Source of the DNA: Temnothorax longispinosus
Lineage: Eukaryota > Arthropoda > Insecta > Hymenoptera > Formicidae
Direction: 5' to 3'
Assembly: GCF_030848805.1 (NCBI RefSeq)
Contig: NC_092367.1
Span: 6,417,019-6,481,018, forward strand
DNA: 64,000 nucleotides
The notes beneath the pieces are model-generated. The model saw only the letters and a list, made by a program, of their open reading frames with translations. It searched no databases and was not told the DNA's origin. A program made the translations under genes and the position numbers. Shown one piece after another: positions 50,061 through 62,586 of this stretch (the stretch's first letter is position 1; each line of letters starts with the position of its first letter).

Positions 50061-53000
50061 GGTTTGTCTCGTTGCTCGGTATATCATTTTGCCGCTTTTC
50101 GCGATTGAAACGAGGCAGGCATAATGTAGGATTGGTGCGAGGTAGGAGAAGAAGCAGATATGCTCGAAAACGCGTGAAACATGCACGACGCGCCGCGGTA
50201 CGTTACAATCGTTTTTTTTTGCTTAACGTCGCAAAATGGCGCGCAATCACTTTGCTTAATCACTTTGCCGAACATTTCAGGAGATTTGTGCGCCGGAACC
50301 AATAACCATTGCATCTCGCGTTCAATATCGCGGAATACGGGGCGTTTGACGTTATTACTTATGAACGATTCAGGAAGGAGAGGTCGATAGATCTCGTCCT
50401 CTCGTGAACCGACGAAGATTTTGACGAATTGCGTTTTATGAGCGCAAATAGGAAGAGTCCATTTTTTTTACCGATTGGGCTTCGGGCATTCGGGCAGCGG
50501 AATTTTTTTAAATCTTAGATCGCGATCGAACCGAAAAGATAAACGCAGCGTACAAATTTCGAAAGGGGTATTTCAATTTTCGACGTGACGAACGTGGCTC
50601 ATAAAAAAAAGAAAAGAGAAATAACGAGGCGTCTCTATTATCGCGCATTTTGTGTTTAGGTTTTTCGATTACGCCGCATTCGCGAGGCGGAGGGTCGCCA
50701 GCCCGGGACGTCCATTATGTCGTCGTAATACGAAGCAGCGCTTTCGGCGAGCAATCTGCTGATAGACGTCGCCCGCAAAGGAGGAAAATAAAGCCATAAA
50801 TCCAATTTCGTCGCCCGGCAGGGGCGAGGAGGGACGGGCAGACACAGACCCGCAGCCACCCATGCACACCCTTACACATACGTACAGGCGGTCGAGCAAG
50901 GAGAGAGAGGCGACCTGCGACGGGCGAGGTCGGGTAGGTATAAGAGATCGAGTAATAATACAGAGGAACGAGGTGCGGACGACACGGTCAGAAAATGACG
51001 GGGGAAGAGGGATGATACGATGTGCCGACGCGTTTTGATGGTCGCGGCTGCACGGACATTCGACGGCTAATCGATATCGTCGAAGGTATCCGGGTCATCG
51101 GGTTATCGGCCAGTCGTCCGCACCTGTCCGCTTATTTCGTCAGCGCCGCGTCAGTGTTCTATGACAGCACGCTCTATACATTTTGCGCTTTGTGACGCGC
51201 ACGCGACGATTTTTGCGCCCGGGACGCTCGGAAAATTGGCCCGAGCGGAGTCGGCCGCTGCTCTTTTCGAATCGATTCGTCCGCGTATACCTACACACGC
51301 GCGTCGACACGCTGCGCGATTTCATATTTTTTCCTCTTTCTCGCTGTCTGCCGCGCGGGCAACGGACTCCACTCCACTGCGAAAGCGATATCTAATTCAC
51401 GTGTAATAATATCTAATATGAAAGAAACACGAGAATCATATATATGAGTTAAGGTAAACGTACGGTATACCCTTACACAAAATATTCCGCGACGTGAATT
51501 TTGTCTCTCGGTCGGTCGATCGGTGTATCGCGTATAAAAAAAAATAACTGACATGCGAGCGCTTCGTTTGAACGCTTTTGCTCGCAATTATGTGCACATG
51601 GGATTATTTATATTTGTAAAACCCTGTGGTCGTAATATTATTAAATTAATTAAACCGAGAATTAAATAATACTGAGATTTATTATTAATTACTTATTTGT
51701 ATCTTCTCTCTCCCTTTTTCGAGCTCTCTTTTGAGCTGGGAGAGCCCAAAAATTAGCAAAATACGTTGAAATAGCAAGAGAATAAATATAATGTGACGTG
51801 ATTTTATAATCAGCTCCCTTTGAAGTTGGAGAATACAATCGGGAATAACTGACGTGTTTTGCGGTTCGCCGTGTAAACAGGGATGTTTGATCGCAAGCCC
51901 TTTCGATTTTTGATGGAGTTATATTAATGCTCGGCGAATTCAAAAATTTCAAGTCAGATACATTTATCGCGAAAATTACGTGCGCGCCGGCAACGGACAA
52001 ACCGCTTTTATATGCGTCACGCTAATGAGCAATAACGGCGATAGCGCGATGGGTTTACGAATGAAACACAAAATCGAGCCATTTATTGTTTGTCAAGAGC
52101 ATTGTTTCAACGGTAAACACAATTGCTATTTCAGCTATACTAGCGAATGATTTCTCATTAAAGGAAACAACGGATGTTGGATTATAGATTTCGATTGTAC
52201 GATCTAAATTTATTGCACGTTAAAATAAACGCTCGATGCACCGAAAAAATGGCAAATTAAATCGTATCAAGAATTGTTGTTCCTGAGAAAATTTGATACA
52301 AATTTTTTCTCGCGTAACTATAAAAAATTTACGTCATATTTTGTCGATATTATTTATGGCAGATCCATTATTCAACCGTTATTCAACCATTATACCAAAT
52401 AGAATGGAAAATGTATGTTAACAATGGAGAAATAATCAATTTGGGACTAGAATTAATTAAACCTGTTTCTTTTGTAATAGTTGTTTACATATAGCGCACG
52501 TGAATCAAGAATTTCCCTTTTGCGGAATATTTTAAAAAAATTATTTTCGATTTTTCATGAAAAATACGTAACGCGAAAATATTATAAAGGGATGGCTTTT
52601 TCATAGGCACCGCCGCGCGTACCAATAATATTCGTCGTGCTGGCAATTGTGAAATTGTTGATGATTTATACTACTGCCTATATTATAAAACATGGTGCGG
52701 CTATGGTAATAATTAAATAAAATCATAAAATAAATTATATTTCCTGCAACCGCGTACGTGTACGGAGTACATATACGTATTAGTTTTGCCGCGAGACGCA
52801 AATATCTCGCGTTCAATAGTTGGGAATTTCATATGTTTCCGCGATATTTTTTATTTAATAAATAATATTTTAATTTAGATATATTGTTTTTCAAACAAGA
52901 CCAGTCTCTTCCGAATGGGAAAAAGAGAAATAGTAAAATTTTTCAATCTTTTCTAAAGCGAATAAACGAGATGTGAAAATGAAATATACGCGCAATCTTC

Positions 53001-53559
53001 TCCGGGATGGATGGAAGAATACGTCAGCGTGCGTGCTTCAGGGTTAACGCGGGAATATAGCCTGTTCCGTCATGGATTCAATTAGAACGTACTAACGGCA
53101 GAGGTTAATGCAAAATTAATCAGACCCTATGCTCTTTAGACGGGTATAACGGGACGATAGTTTTGCTTCTATATAATTTACGGCAAATTCCATGGGTTCT
53201 TCATATTTTGATACGGAAAACTGTAAGTCTGTCGGGCTCACGAAGTTGGCAGCTAAATGTCGTGTGCATAATCTACTTGTTAACTAGTTAATTCAGTTAA
53301 GTTTTGTAAGTTCCGTCGCGCGTAAACATAACTGGCGGACGAGGCGAGTTGGAAGCGGCAGATTTAGTCAAGCCGAAATAAAGCGATTGCGTTCCGCGCT
53401 ATAAATTACGATCTCGAGTACTCCTTGCGATTTCCTAGAAGGCAAACTCGAGAGAGTTTGTTGCACCGGCCGTCTTTAAAACAGTTCTTGATACAATGGG
53501 TCACTCCGTGAAAATTCCAACGAAAGCGCATTTACACCGTCGACCTTTTTGCGCAAGAT
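50061..53559. other. intergenic DNA right of timeout
   Basis: A second GC-richer block lies at about 50,640-51,370. The rest is AT-rich. Short frames on both strands lack recognisable domains. Confidence 0.5.
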
Positions 53560-53637
53560 ATGAATTATTTCTCGTTTAATTTAAACAGAAATCGCTGCAG
53601 TTCGCACGTGAACCGCGTCGTGAGTGCGCCTACGGAG

Positions 53638-53983
53638 ATGCATCAACGGATCAACGGAGAAGGACCTGGGGAGATCGAGGAGAGGAGGAGGAGGCCTGGG
53701 AGGCATCGTGCGACGACGGAGCAACCGTGGGGTGAGTACTTAATTGTTATTCGTTTATTATTTTGCTACTCTGTGGCAGATTCCGTCACTTTCTCAAGCG
53801 CCACTTGATTCGCCTATTATACGTGTGATACTCATTGTCAGTACTCGTTTGAGGTTTAACGTGATAAAATTAATTACTTCAAGTATTGATTATTTCGAAC
53901 ACTGCTTTAATGTAAAAATATATTTATATGTTACAGATCAACGCAGGGTTACAACTTACAACTCCGCTGTTGCGCATCGACCG
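53638..53983 (+). CDS. possible pair of exons of an unidentified plus-strand gene
   Basis: A frame from ATG 53,638 (another in-frame ATG lies at 53,560) reaches a consensus donor TGGG|GTGAGT at 53,731. A 47-base piece, 53,937-53,983, is bounded by TGTTACAG and CCG|GTAAGT. Joining them keeps the frame open and gives a charged peptide (MHQRINGEGPGEIEERRRRP... ...YNSAVAHRP). I do not recognise it. It could equally be untranslated leader exons, or chance. Confidence 0.22.
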
Positions 53984-54035
53984 GTAAGTTATTTTTTCAT
54001 TTCAATATCGCATGTCAAGGCAATGGATTAGTAAA

Positions 54036-54157
54036 ATTGCGAATTTATCGCAGGAAAAATCAATCTTGTTCTCGGCGACTTTTCATTAGCGATGAACTAA
54101 TGATATAAACAAAACTAAACAAAAAAATAAAATCTCGGAAGGAGAGCGACAAGTTTT
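54036..54157. repeat. copy C of a dispersed repeat (first segment only)
   Basis: About 122 bases starting ATTGCGAATTTATCGCAGG and ending near GAGCGACAAGTTTT. Same orientation as the copy at 57.6 kb, and inverted relative to 54.9-55.05 kb. Confidence 0.85.
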
Positions 54158-54912
54158 CTCTAGGCATTACTGCCTTATACTCTTGTGTTTTTTGTCACTT
54201 TGCATAGAGAAAGAGAGAATTTGTTGTACATTAGACATATTTGTTATATTTGTTATTTGTTATATTTTAAATAATATATTAAATCGTTGTTAAACGCAGC
54301 CTTCAAGCGTAGCAATTTAACGTATAAGAATAAATAACCAACAGTCTTTATTTAAACGTTATATTGTCACAAATTTGTGATGAGAAGTAGACGTGTCTAT
54401 TACGCCGCATAATTGGGAAATCGTATGGCGGAAAATCTTATTTGCCTACCAATCAATTTGGTGCTACTCGACACTTATATCATGCTAATAGGACTTTCAA
54501 TTAACGTTTCCAATTATTAATGAAACTTTTAATTAAAGGGATTTATTCCGGAAATCGGCTTAAAAGCAGTCGGGTGTGTGAATCAAATCGTCGCGGACAA
54601 ACGGATTAAACGGTAGAAATTAAATTCTTGATTATTTGATTTTTCTACTTTCTATACGAAGCAGAATCATTTTTATCAATAATTATTTCCGCTCGTTAGA
54701 GGCAGTATACGATGCTAATGCATGCATACCTACAATACCTTTGTGTGACGTTGCTCTTTGGCAAGATATGACAAGGGTAATTGCTGCATAATTTGCGGTA
54801 ATGTACAGAATTCCCAATTTACGGTATACGTAGGACATTCCGTATTTAGATTTTAACTCTGTATTAACTCTGTACGATTTTCAAATTTTCTTATTTTTAA
54901 TTCTGTCTGTTT

Positions 54913-55511
54913 TGTTAGTTCGGATACTATGAAAACTTGTCGCTCTTCTTCCGGGATTTTATTTTTTTGTTTAGTTTTGTTTATATCATTAGTTCATCGC
55001 TAATGAAAAGTCGCCAAGAACAAGATTGATTTTTCCTGCGATAAATTTGCAATGTTCGGTTCGTGAGCCGTTGTATAGGCTGTCACTGATAGATTTCGAA
55101 AGTTTATCCGGGGCAAATTACAATTAAAATAAGAATTTGAGATTATTTGTAAATTAAATTGATATAGAATATCAATTTATATTATTCGTCTTTAATTTAG
55201 TACGTTAAATCTTTTAATTTTATGAAATAGAGGTAGAAATATTAAATATTATGTCCTCACACACACAAATTGTCATTCAAATTATCTCAATATATTATAA
55301 CTATTTAAGTATTTGCAGCTCTAATTTGTAACTTTGAAACAAAAGAAATAAGGAAAGGTCATAATATGATCCGCATGGCGTATTGAAATAAAAAAACCGA
55401 TATTATTTTCCCGTTTTTCATTCGCGATATCCTTATTGACGTTGCCGAACTGGCCGTTTCTTTTTCTTTCTCCGTCGAAAGAAATCTAATTCGCGGTGAA
55501 AGAGGCACGTG
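54913..55511. repeat. copy A of a 600-bp dispersed repeat
   Basis: Two adjoining segments: 54,913-55,072 (ends GTGAGCCGTTG) and 55,074-55,511 (TATAGGCTGTCACTGATAG to GAAAGAGGCACGTG). Both occur inverted at 57.6-58.2 kb, but in the other order. Non-coding and AT-rich. Confidence 0.88.
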
Positions 55512-57612
55512 TATAAAAGCACGGTTGGTGTCGGTACCATTGCAAATTCCGCGGTTCGTTGTTTAACGAAAGGAACGTTCCAGGCAACGAGAGTTCACGC
55601 ATCGTTGGGCCGGATCAAAAGATACCTTAATGCAATTACATAGCGTTTGCGCACTATCATAATATTTGCGAACCATCCTTTCCGTTCGGTTTCGGTTTTC
55701 GGCGAGCGGCACAAGAGAACGTCGTCGTCTCGTCATCGCGAGGAGAGATTGGAGAGGGATTTGCGACGTAAGAAACACGACGACAAAGTCATTCGATGCG
55801 GCTCGACATGCTGGAACCGACAAGAAACCCAACGGTCTCGCAAAGACAGAATTCGTGGGAATCCGAGCGTAGCTGTGTCGTCAATAGGGGAAACCACCCG
55901 TTGCTCTCTCGTGCTTTAGCGCTCTTGTGCCAAATTAGCTTTCAGACCGAGCAATTAACATCACGCCAGGCACGATGCTTGACAGACGAGGAGACTGAGA
56001 TTTATCGAGCGACAATCTATTTCGCGAATCTCTTTCTGACATGCGCGACGCAACGGAATTGTTTCACGGTGTTGCTGAAATTATTTCTTCGCGTAAATTG
56101 AGATTTCAACTTGTCCCGGAGCGAAACGATAATTTCTGCATCGTTGTGCTAACGACAGATTCGCTCGTTGTAATTATACTTCACTCTACCAATTTCATAA
56201 AATAGAGATAAAGATTTTAATCTTGTTAAACTCAAAATTTTTTGTCTGGTAAAATCTGTAAGCAAGATATGAATATCTGTAGAAATCTGTGGACATGAAT
56301 ATAAATTTAACAATGACATAAATTTGCTAGTACATAATATGGCAAAGATATAATTGAAAATCATGAAACTGAGCGCGATGAATAAGCGAATGGCTAATTC
56401 GAGAGGGTAAGAACCCCTTTGTCGTCATCCATGCGCGCTATTTGTTTATCGTGTTTTGCTTCCGTCTGGGTTGGATCTGTTTTCACCCTGATATGAGCAA
56501 GCAATGGTCGAGGGTTGCAAATTCGTATAGGGTATATGGCCACCCTCAAAGCACCCTCGATGACGGATCGCTCGAAACATTAACAGAAGTTTTTATCTAG
56601 GGTGTAGCTGTTTGTTGTTAATCACGTGTTTGAAAATTTGCAAAATCGCACACTGCAAATTATTTGTGAATATATGTGTACGTGAACACTTGAAAGGTAT
56701 TTGCGCATTATGCGATCCGGAGAAATCGGCTTACATCATACTATATAAATAACGAAGACTCGTGTATTTACGTTATTTGGATAATGCGGATAAAAAATAT
56801 TTATTACAATAATAAATTAAGGCGAAATAATGCAATATATAATTTTGTTTTAAATATTACAACTTATCTATCAATTTTAATCAAGTGGATGTTTATCGAC
56901 GGATTTGATAAATCATGTTGCTATAAGATAATTGTGTGTTTAAAATGCAGGTATTCCAATGGGCGAATACTATTACAATCGCTTCAATAATCAAATATTC
57001 AGATAATCGAGTGATGAGAGATGATAATATCGTATTATGTATTAGTATTGATAGTTGTATATATGAAATCGCCCGTTCGTGTTGTATAAAGGCTCGCTCG
57101 TTGTATCTTAACGATTTAAGTTTTAATAAATCGGAAAGCATGGATGTGTGTGTCCGCGTAATACTCGTCTTTCTTTGCGATTGCTCGAGAGAAGCCTCGA
57201 GTTTCGAGCGCAGTCGCATGTTTGACGACGTTTGAATTCAAGTTTAATGTAGAATTCGCTAAGAGAGCGCCGGTCATTCAGGCGGCTGCGAGCCATTGAA
57301 AATCAGTCACCTCATTCAGTCGGGAACATCGTGACGAAACTCGAGGAAAATCAATAGAGCCGGGCACCGACAAAATACAACGCCGACCGCGCGACGCAGT
57401 CTGCGGCGGTGTCGCACGCGCGATATAGATGAGAACATAAATAAAAATGGCTTTCGATGCACGTACCTCCATGCCAGCAGTTCGGAGAGAGATCGCGCAG
57501 TTTTTTAATAAGCGTAAGCGCCGCACGAAAGAGAGTGCTGGTGGAGATTTGTCGCCTGCGTGATTCTGTATGAAAATTAAAACGTATGGCTCTGCGGCCG
57601 GTCATCTCGCGC

Positions 57613-58211
57613 CAACGGCTCACGAACTGAACATTGCGAATTTATCGCAGGAAAAATCAATCTTGTTCTCGGCGACTTTTCATTAGCGATGAACCAATGA
57701 TATAAACAAAACCAAACAAAAAAATAAAATCCCGAAAGGAGAGCGACAAGTTTTCATAGTATCCGAACTAACAACACGTGACTCTTTCACCGCGAATTAG
57801 ATTTCTTTCGACGGAGAAAGAAAAAGAAACGGCCAATTCGGCAACGTCAATAAGGATATCGCGAATGAAAAACGCGAAAATAATATCGGTTTTTTTTTTC
57901 AATACGCCAAACGGATCATATTATGATCTTTCCTTATTTCTTTTGTTTCAAAGTTACAAATTAGAGCTGCAAATACTTAAATAGTTATAATATATTGAGA
58001 TAATTTGAATGACGATTTGTGTGTGTGAGTACATGATATTTAATATTTCTACCTCTATTTCATAAAATTAAAAGATTTAACGTACTAGATTAAAGACGAA
58101 TAATATAAATTGATATTCTGTATCAATTTAATTTACAAATAATCTTAAATTCTTATTTTAATTGTAATTTGTCACGGATAAACTTTCGAAATCTATCAGT
58201 GACAACCTATA
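57613..58211. repeat. copy B, inverted and circularly permuted
   Basis: 57,613-57,774 is the reverse complement of copy A segment 1, and 57,775-58,211 of copy A segment 2. A plain inversion would place segment 2 first. The junction here (CCGAACTAACAACACGTG) joins what are the two outer ends in copy A. Confidence 0.88.
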
Positions 58212-61200
58212 TGTCAGCTTCGTGTGCTCATCTTATCCGTCAGATTAGTCGAGAAAATCGCGTTTGAAAAGAAAAATTCCCAAGAGCGTTCTTGTATCGA
58301 AGGCGATAGGAGGATTCTTAGAACCGCTTTATAACCGTTAAATGAAGCGTAACTATTACCCAATGTCGCACCGTGATTATAAATTGTGTTCCTTTGAAGG
58401 TTTCACTCAGGCAGACCTAATTCGCAGGATGTACCCACTTTTTCCTAAGCTCGCGCTTCAATTCCGAAGGGATGATAATTCATGATCATGGTTTATTGAA
58501 TTTTTAAAAACGACGTATCTCGTAATCTACTCTGTAAATTTTCTATTGTACAGTTTGTATTATCAAACTGCATGATATTACACTCCTGTGTAAAGCGTTT
58601 TATGCCTAACAAAACCTAACAAAAGGTAAGCAAGAGGAGAAATCAATGCTTCGCAAGATGATTTATTGTCTACGTAGGACGCACAAATAATTAAAATCCG
58701 AAACTAGATAAAACCGCTCTTTTTCTGTGAAACCTAGCCAGCCGGAAGGGAGGGACGACGATTTATAATCGCGGTCGGTTAAAGTTTGCGAAACTTGTAC
58801 GCTCCTTCGGGTGTGTAAGTATAATCTACTTTCGCACGGCATGTCGCTGGTATCAGACTTGTACGTGTAAGACCACCCAGGCGATGTCTAATACTCTAGA
58901 GAGAGGAAGGCGAGGGGACTAGGGAAGGACGTGGCATACAAGGTATTACAATAACAGTGGCTGTTGAGCTCGCATAGTAGACCCGTATTACAATAGTATC
59001 GATCATGGTAAACGTCACAGTAGAACGGAAATCCATGTTTTAGGAGCAATTTCATTATGATACAAAACCGTAATAACATAGGAAGGGAGAAACCTTCATC
59101 ATGAGTCAAAGTTCAGTAATTTCCAGGTGGAATAACTAACTCCGCGGTACATGAAGTTTTTATTTCTCTCGTCACATATAATCGGGAAAGGTTCCCAATG
59201 ACGTAATAAAAACTTTTCAATTTTTCCTGAGATCGTGGGGAGCATTTCTGCATTTTTGAAAATGTTTATTCTAGAAATTGCAATCACAATGGAAGCGGAA
59301 ATAAAAATTAAATGCCACCGTTATGATTTCTTTTTAATACCGCGATGCTTTTGATCATACTATTTATTAACAACCGGATAAGCGGTAGAAATTATATTTT
59401 ACTTTGTGTAATATATGTTCCGTCAATGCTGGTATTACTTTCGAGGCAATGCATGAATGTTACAACCGGTAAAAAATTTTGTGCCGTTGCATTCGTGTAT
59501 AATAAAAGCTCTCGTTAAACACTTATTTACATGCCACTGCAATTCTGGGACAACTCTATTTACGTACAAATAAACCGCGATTTGTGTAAGGAAACGTATT
59601 TTTTTGCATTTTTACAATATTGTCATGATAGGCTAATATTAGCTTTCTTGTTCTTACTGCTACTCTTTCGCATACATACATACGCGCGCTTTTTTGCTCC
59701 AGCAAAACACGCACAAGCGATTGTAAATCCTCTGTAACGGTCATTGTAAGCATAATCTTAATTATAGTTGATAATTGTACTTGCTTGCAAGTTCTACTTA
59801 ACAACTTTAGATGGAGCAAAATTAGGAGTTTACGTTATGGTTACTACAGTCGCTATTACAGATATAATGAGCGCTACAGGTTATGCGAGATACTTTCACG
59901 CTCGGAAAAATCAGATTGTGCTTGAGATACGACGCATACGGTGCAAATTATAAAATTATTACAATATAAAATTATCTTTTAATTGATTGTAAAGTTTTAA
60001 TTAATAGCACGTGTAGATGGTTGAAAAAAGAGAAATTTTTAATAGCATTCTCTCTCGATTAATTTGGAATCGACTCTTCTTAGCCTGAGAATTCGTCCGC
60101 AAGTTATAACATACAATATATGTAAGACGAAACTATTTGCGAGCTTGTACTTGTAGGGAAACTTCTGTTAGGAATTTTGAAGCACGGGTTATTAACGTTA
60201 AGAACGACTGTAAATCGCAAAAAATACTTCTCATAATTTCTCTTTGTTTTTACGCTAAAGAGAGAGAGGTCGAGCGCGCTTTAGTCGGAGTCATTTGCAG
60301 TTTCTATGTCAAGAATAATGGAAAATAATTAATTGTTGTTGCTGTGCTAAATTGTCTCTTCTCTAGATAAAGTTTTTAGCTTTACGCGCATAGGATTGTG
60401 TTCGTAACATAAATAACGGTACAAAAGTAGCATAAATTTAAAAAACTTTCGTTATATCTTTTTTATAAAAGCAACTTTTGCGAAATTGTTTTTTAATGGG
60501 GATAATAATGGAAATTAAAAGAATATATTAAAAAAGATTTATTAGTTGCGGAACATATATTGTATAATGTACTATGTGCCGATAACTATGCTATCGGCTA
60601 TGTGTTTACTTAATATATCATTGTTTTGATCGATAATTGATTGTATCAAAGGTTCGGGATTAAACTTGGAAATTACGTTGCTATATAATTTGCTATGCAA
60701 CATTTGCAACTGAATATAATAATAACGTTACATATGTGATATGCATATTGCAAATATTGATTAAGGAATTTAGCGCAACAGTAGTTAAATACATTTTTTA
60801 AAGAATTTAAAAAAAATTAATCTCTAAACTAGAAATAAATATTTAATTTCATAATTTCTTTTCTTCTCTCTATACATAATATATAAAAATATTAATTTGT
60901 AATTTCATAAAATTTAATTTGTTATACATTAATCATAATTTTCTTAAACTTTCTTGAAAAGTTGGTTAAATACTTTCGTGAAATTAACATTACATTTTTT
61001 AATTTTAATATATATAAAATTCTGAAAAAAGTTGATACATGAATAGATTAAAAGATAAAGAAGAAGAGGGAGAGGCAAAGAATTCTTTAATTTGTTATCA
61101 TTTATAAAAATAAGGTACTGTTTCTTTTTATCAAGAAAATTATAACTCGTTGATACGAGTATAATGCAATAGAAGTTGGGAGGATGCGCCTTCTCTGCCG

Positions 61201-62439
61201 TGAACGCGAAATAAATTAACAAGTTGTGAATGAGCGCGATAAATTATTTTGTGGTTATAAGACGGTTATTTCTGCACGAGCGACGTGAAGCCGCGATTAA
61301 TCGTTGCCGGTCGAAATATTTCATAACTCCGTGTCTCAACGCTGCACACCGTGTCTGTAGATATACGTTATAGTTACGGAAGGAAGACGTCTCACGCATC
61401 AGTTATCCGCACGAAATAATCTTGTAACGGAGAAAAAAATTAATATATTAAAAATATTTTTATAGTTATTATTATTATTTATTTTTGTACAATTTCATAC
61501 AATTCTATTTCTTTTTCTTGCTTTCTTTATTATCCATGGATTACTATGATTACTATCCATTACTCAAGAGATTTTATCATTTTTTCTATATTTTTTTATT
61601 TGTTTGTACTGTTAGCTTTTATTTTATACTAAAAGAATTTGCTAAACATTTTTTATTGTTACGTTGATCAATATTAAATAATTCAATACTGACAAGTAGC
61701 GTGAAATTGTGGTACGTGTTGACATGACGTACTTATTGTTCCGTTCACGTACCAAGAGATTGCCTGACTATTAACGGCTGCACGCGCTAAATGCACCAAA
61801 GTGATGGACACTGATTTAATATGCGATTGACGGGGATCGAATGATTCAATGATAGTAAAGCGAAGCTTCGAAATTCCACGCGATGACGTTGCCTGCATTC
61901 GAATTCACCATGAAAATTGGATTAAAATCTAGCTCTGCTATAAATATATATATACATGTAAACTACTTTTGGCTGATAACTTATTGCCAGCACAATAGAA
62001 TGTTAAGATAATATTAAAATATATATATTGCACAAATATAAAAATATTATTACTTTAATAAATACAGGACATAATAATTTTTTAACGGAAGTGTTTGCGA
62101 TAAATGTTCGTATAGCATGTAAATTTTGTTACGCGAGAAACCTTATTATGCTCATTCTATATTTATTTTAAAGATAGTCTGTAAAATCAACTGTATTTTA
62201 TGTCACGACATTACGATGCACATGGCGATATTCTGTAGTTCATATCTTTCATGACTATGATGAGATATAAAAATTTATAGATATTCTTTATTGAGCAGGT
62301 TATTTATTATCTACAATACGGAATTCACTACGCTATTGTACTATTTACATGCTATTACAAACAACGGTAAACAACTATCCCAAATCTATGAATCAACTAA
62401 AATCAAAGTCCTCCTCTTGATCTTTAACTCTTTATATGG
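58212..62439. other. intergenic DNA
   Basis: AT-rich; no gene, RNA gene or repeat recognised. All frames are short and without domains. Confidence 0.5.
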
Positions 62440-62586
62440 AGGGATAAAAGCCATAGCGGTGTAAGTCAAATTTTTTTAAATATTGACTCGTGTGCATAGA
62501 TGCAGTTTATATATTGTACAGATTGCATTTATGCACACGAAAAAATATTTTAAAAAATTTGACTTACACCACTGTTTTTACCCCTT
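62440..62586. mobile_element. MITE-like palindrome
   Basis: Arms of about 50-65 bases: GGTGTAAGTCAAATTTTTTT on the left and AAATTTGACTTACACCACTG on the right, with a loop of about 20 bases around 62,504-62,523. No coding capacity. Family not recognised. Confidence 0.8.

Noticed and set aside
54168..54190. 17-base identity (CTGCCTTATACTCTTGT) with timeout exon 3 near 48,448
   Set aside because: Similarity does not extend beyond these bases, so it is probably chance rather than an exon fragment.
820..57780. Scattered CACGTG E-boxes (near 830, 1,434, 25,226, 26,990, 36,108, 55,506, 57,776)
   Set aside because: The number is within what chance gives for a six-base site in 64 kb, and several are copies within duplicated DNA; no clock regulation is claimed.
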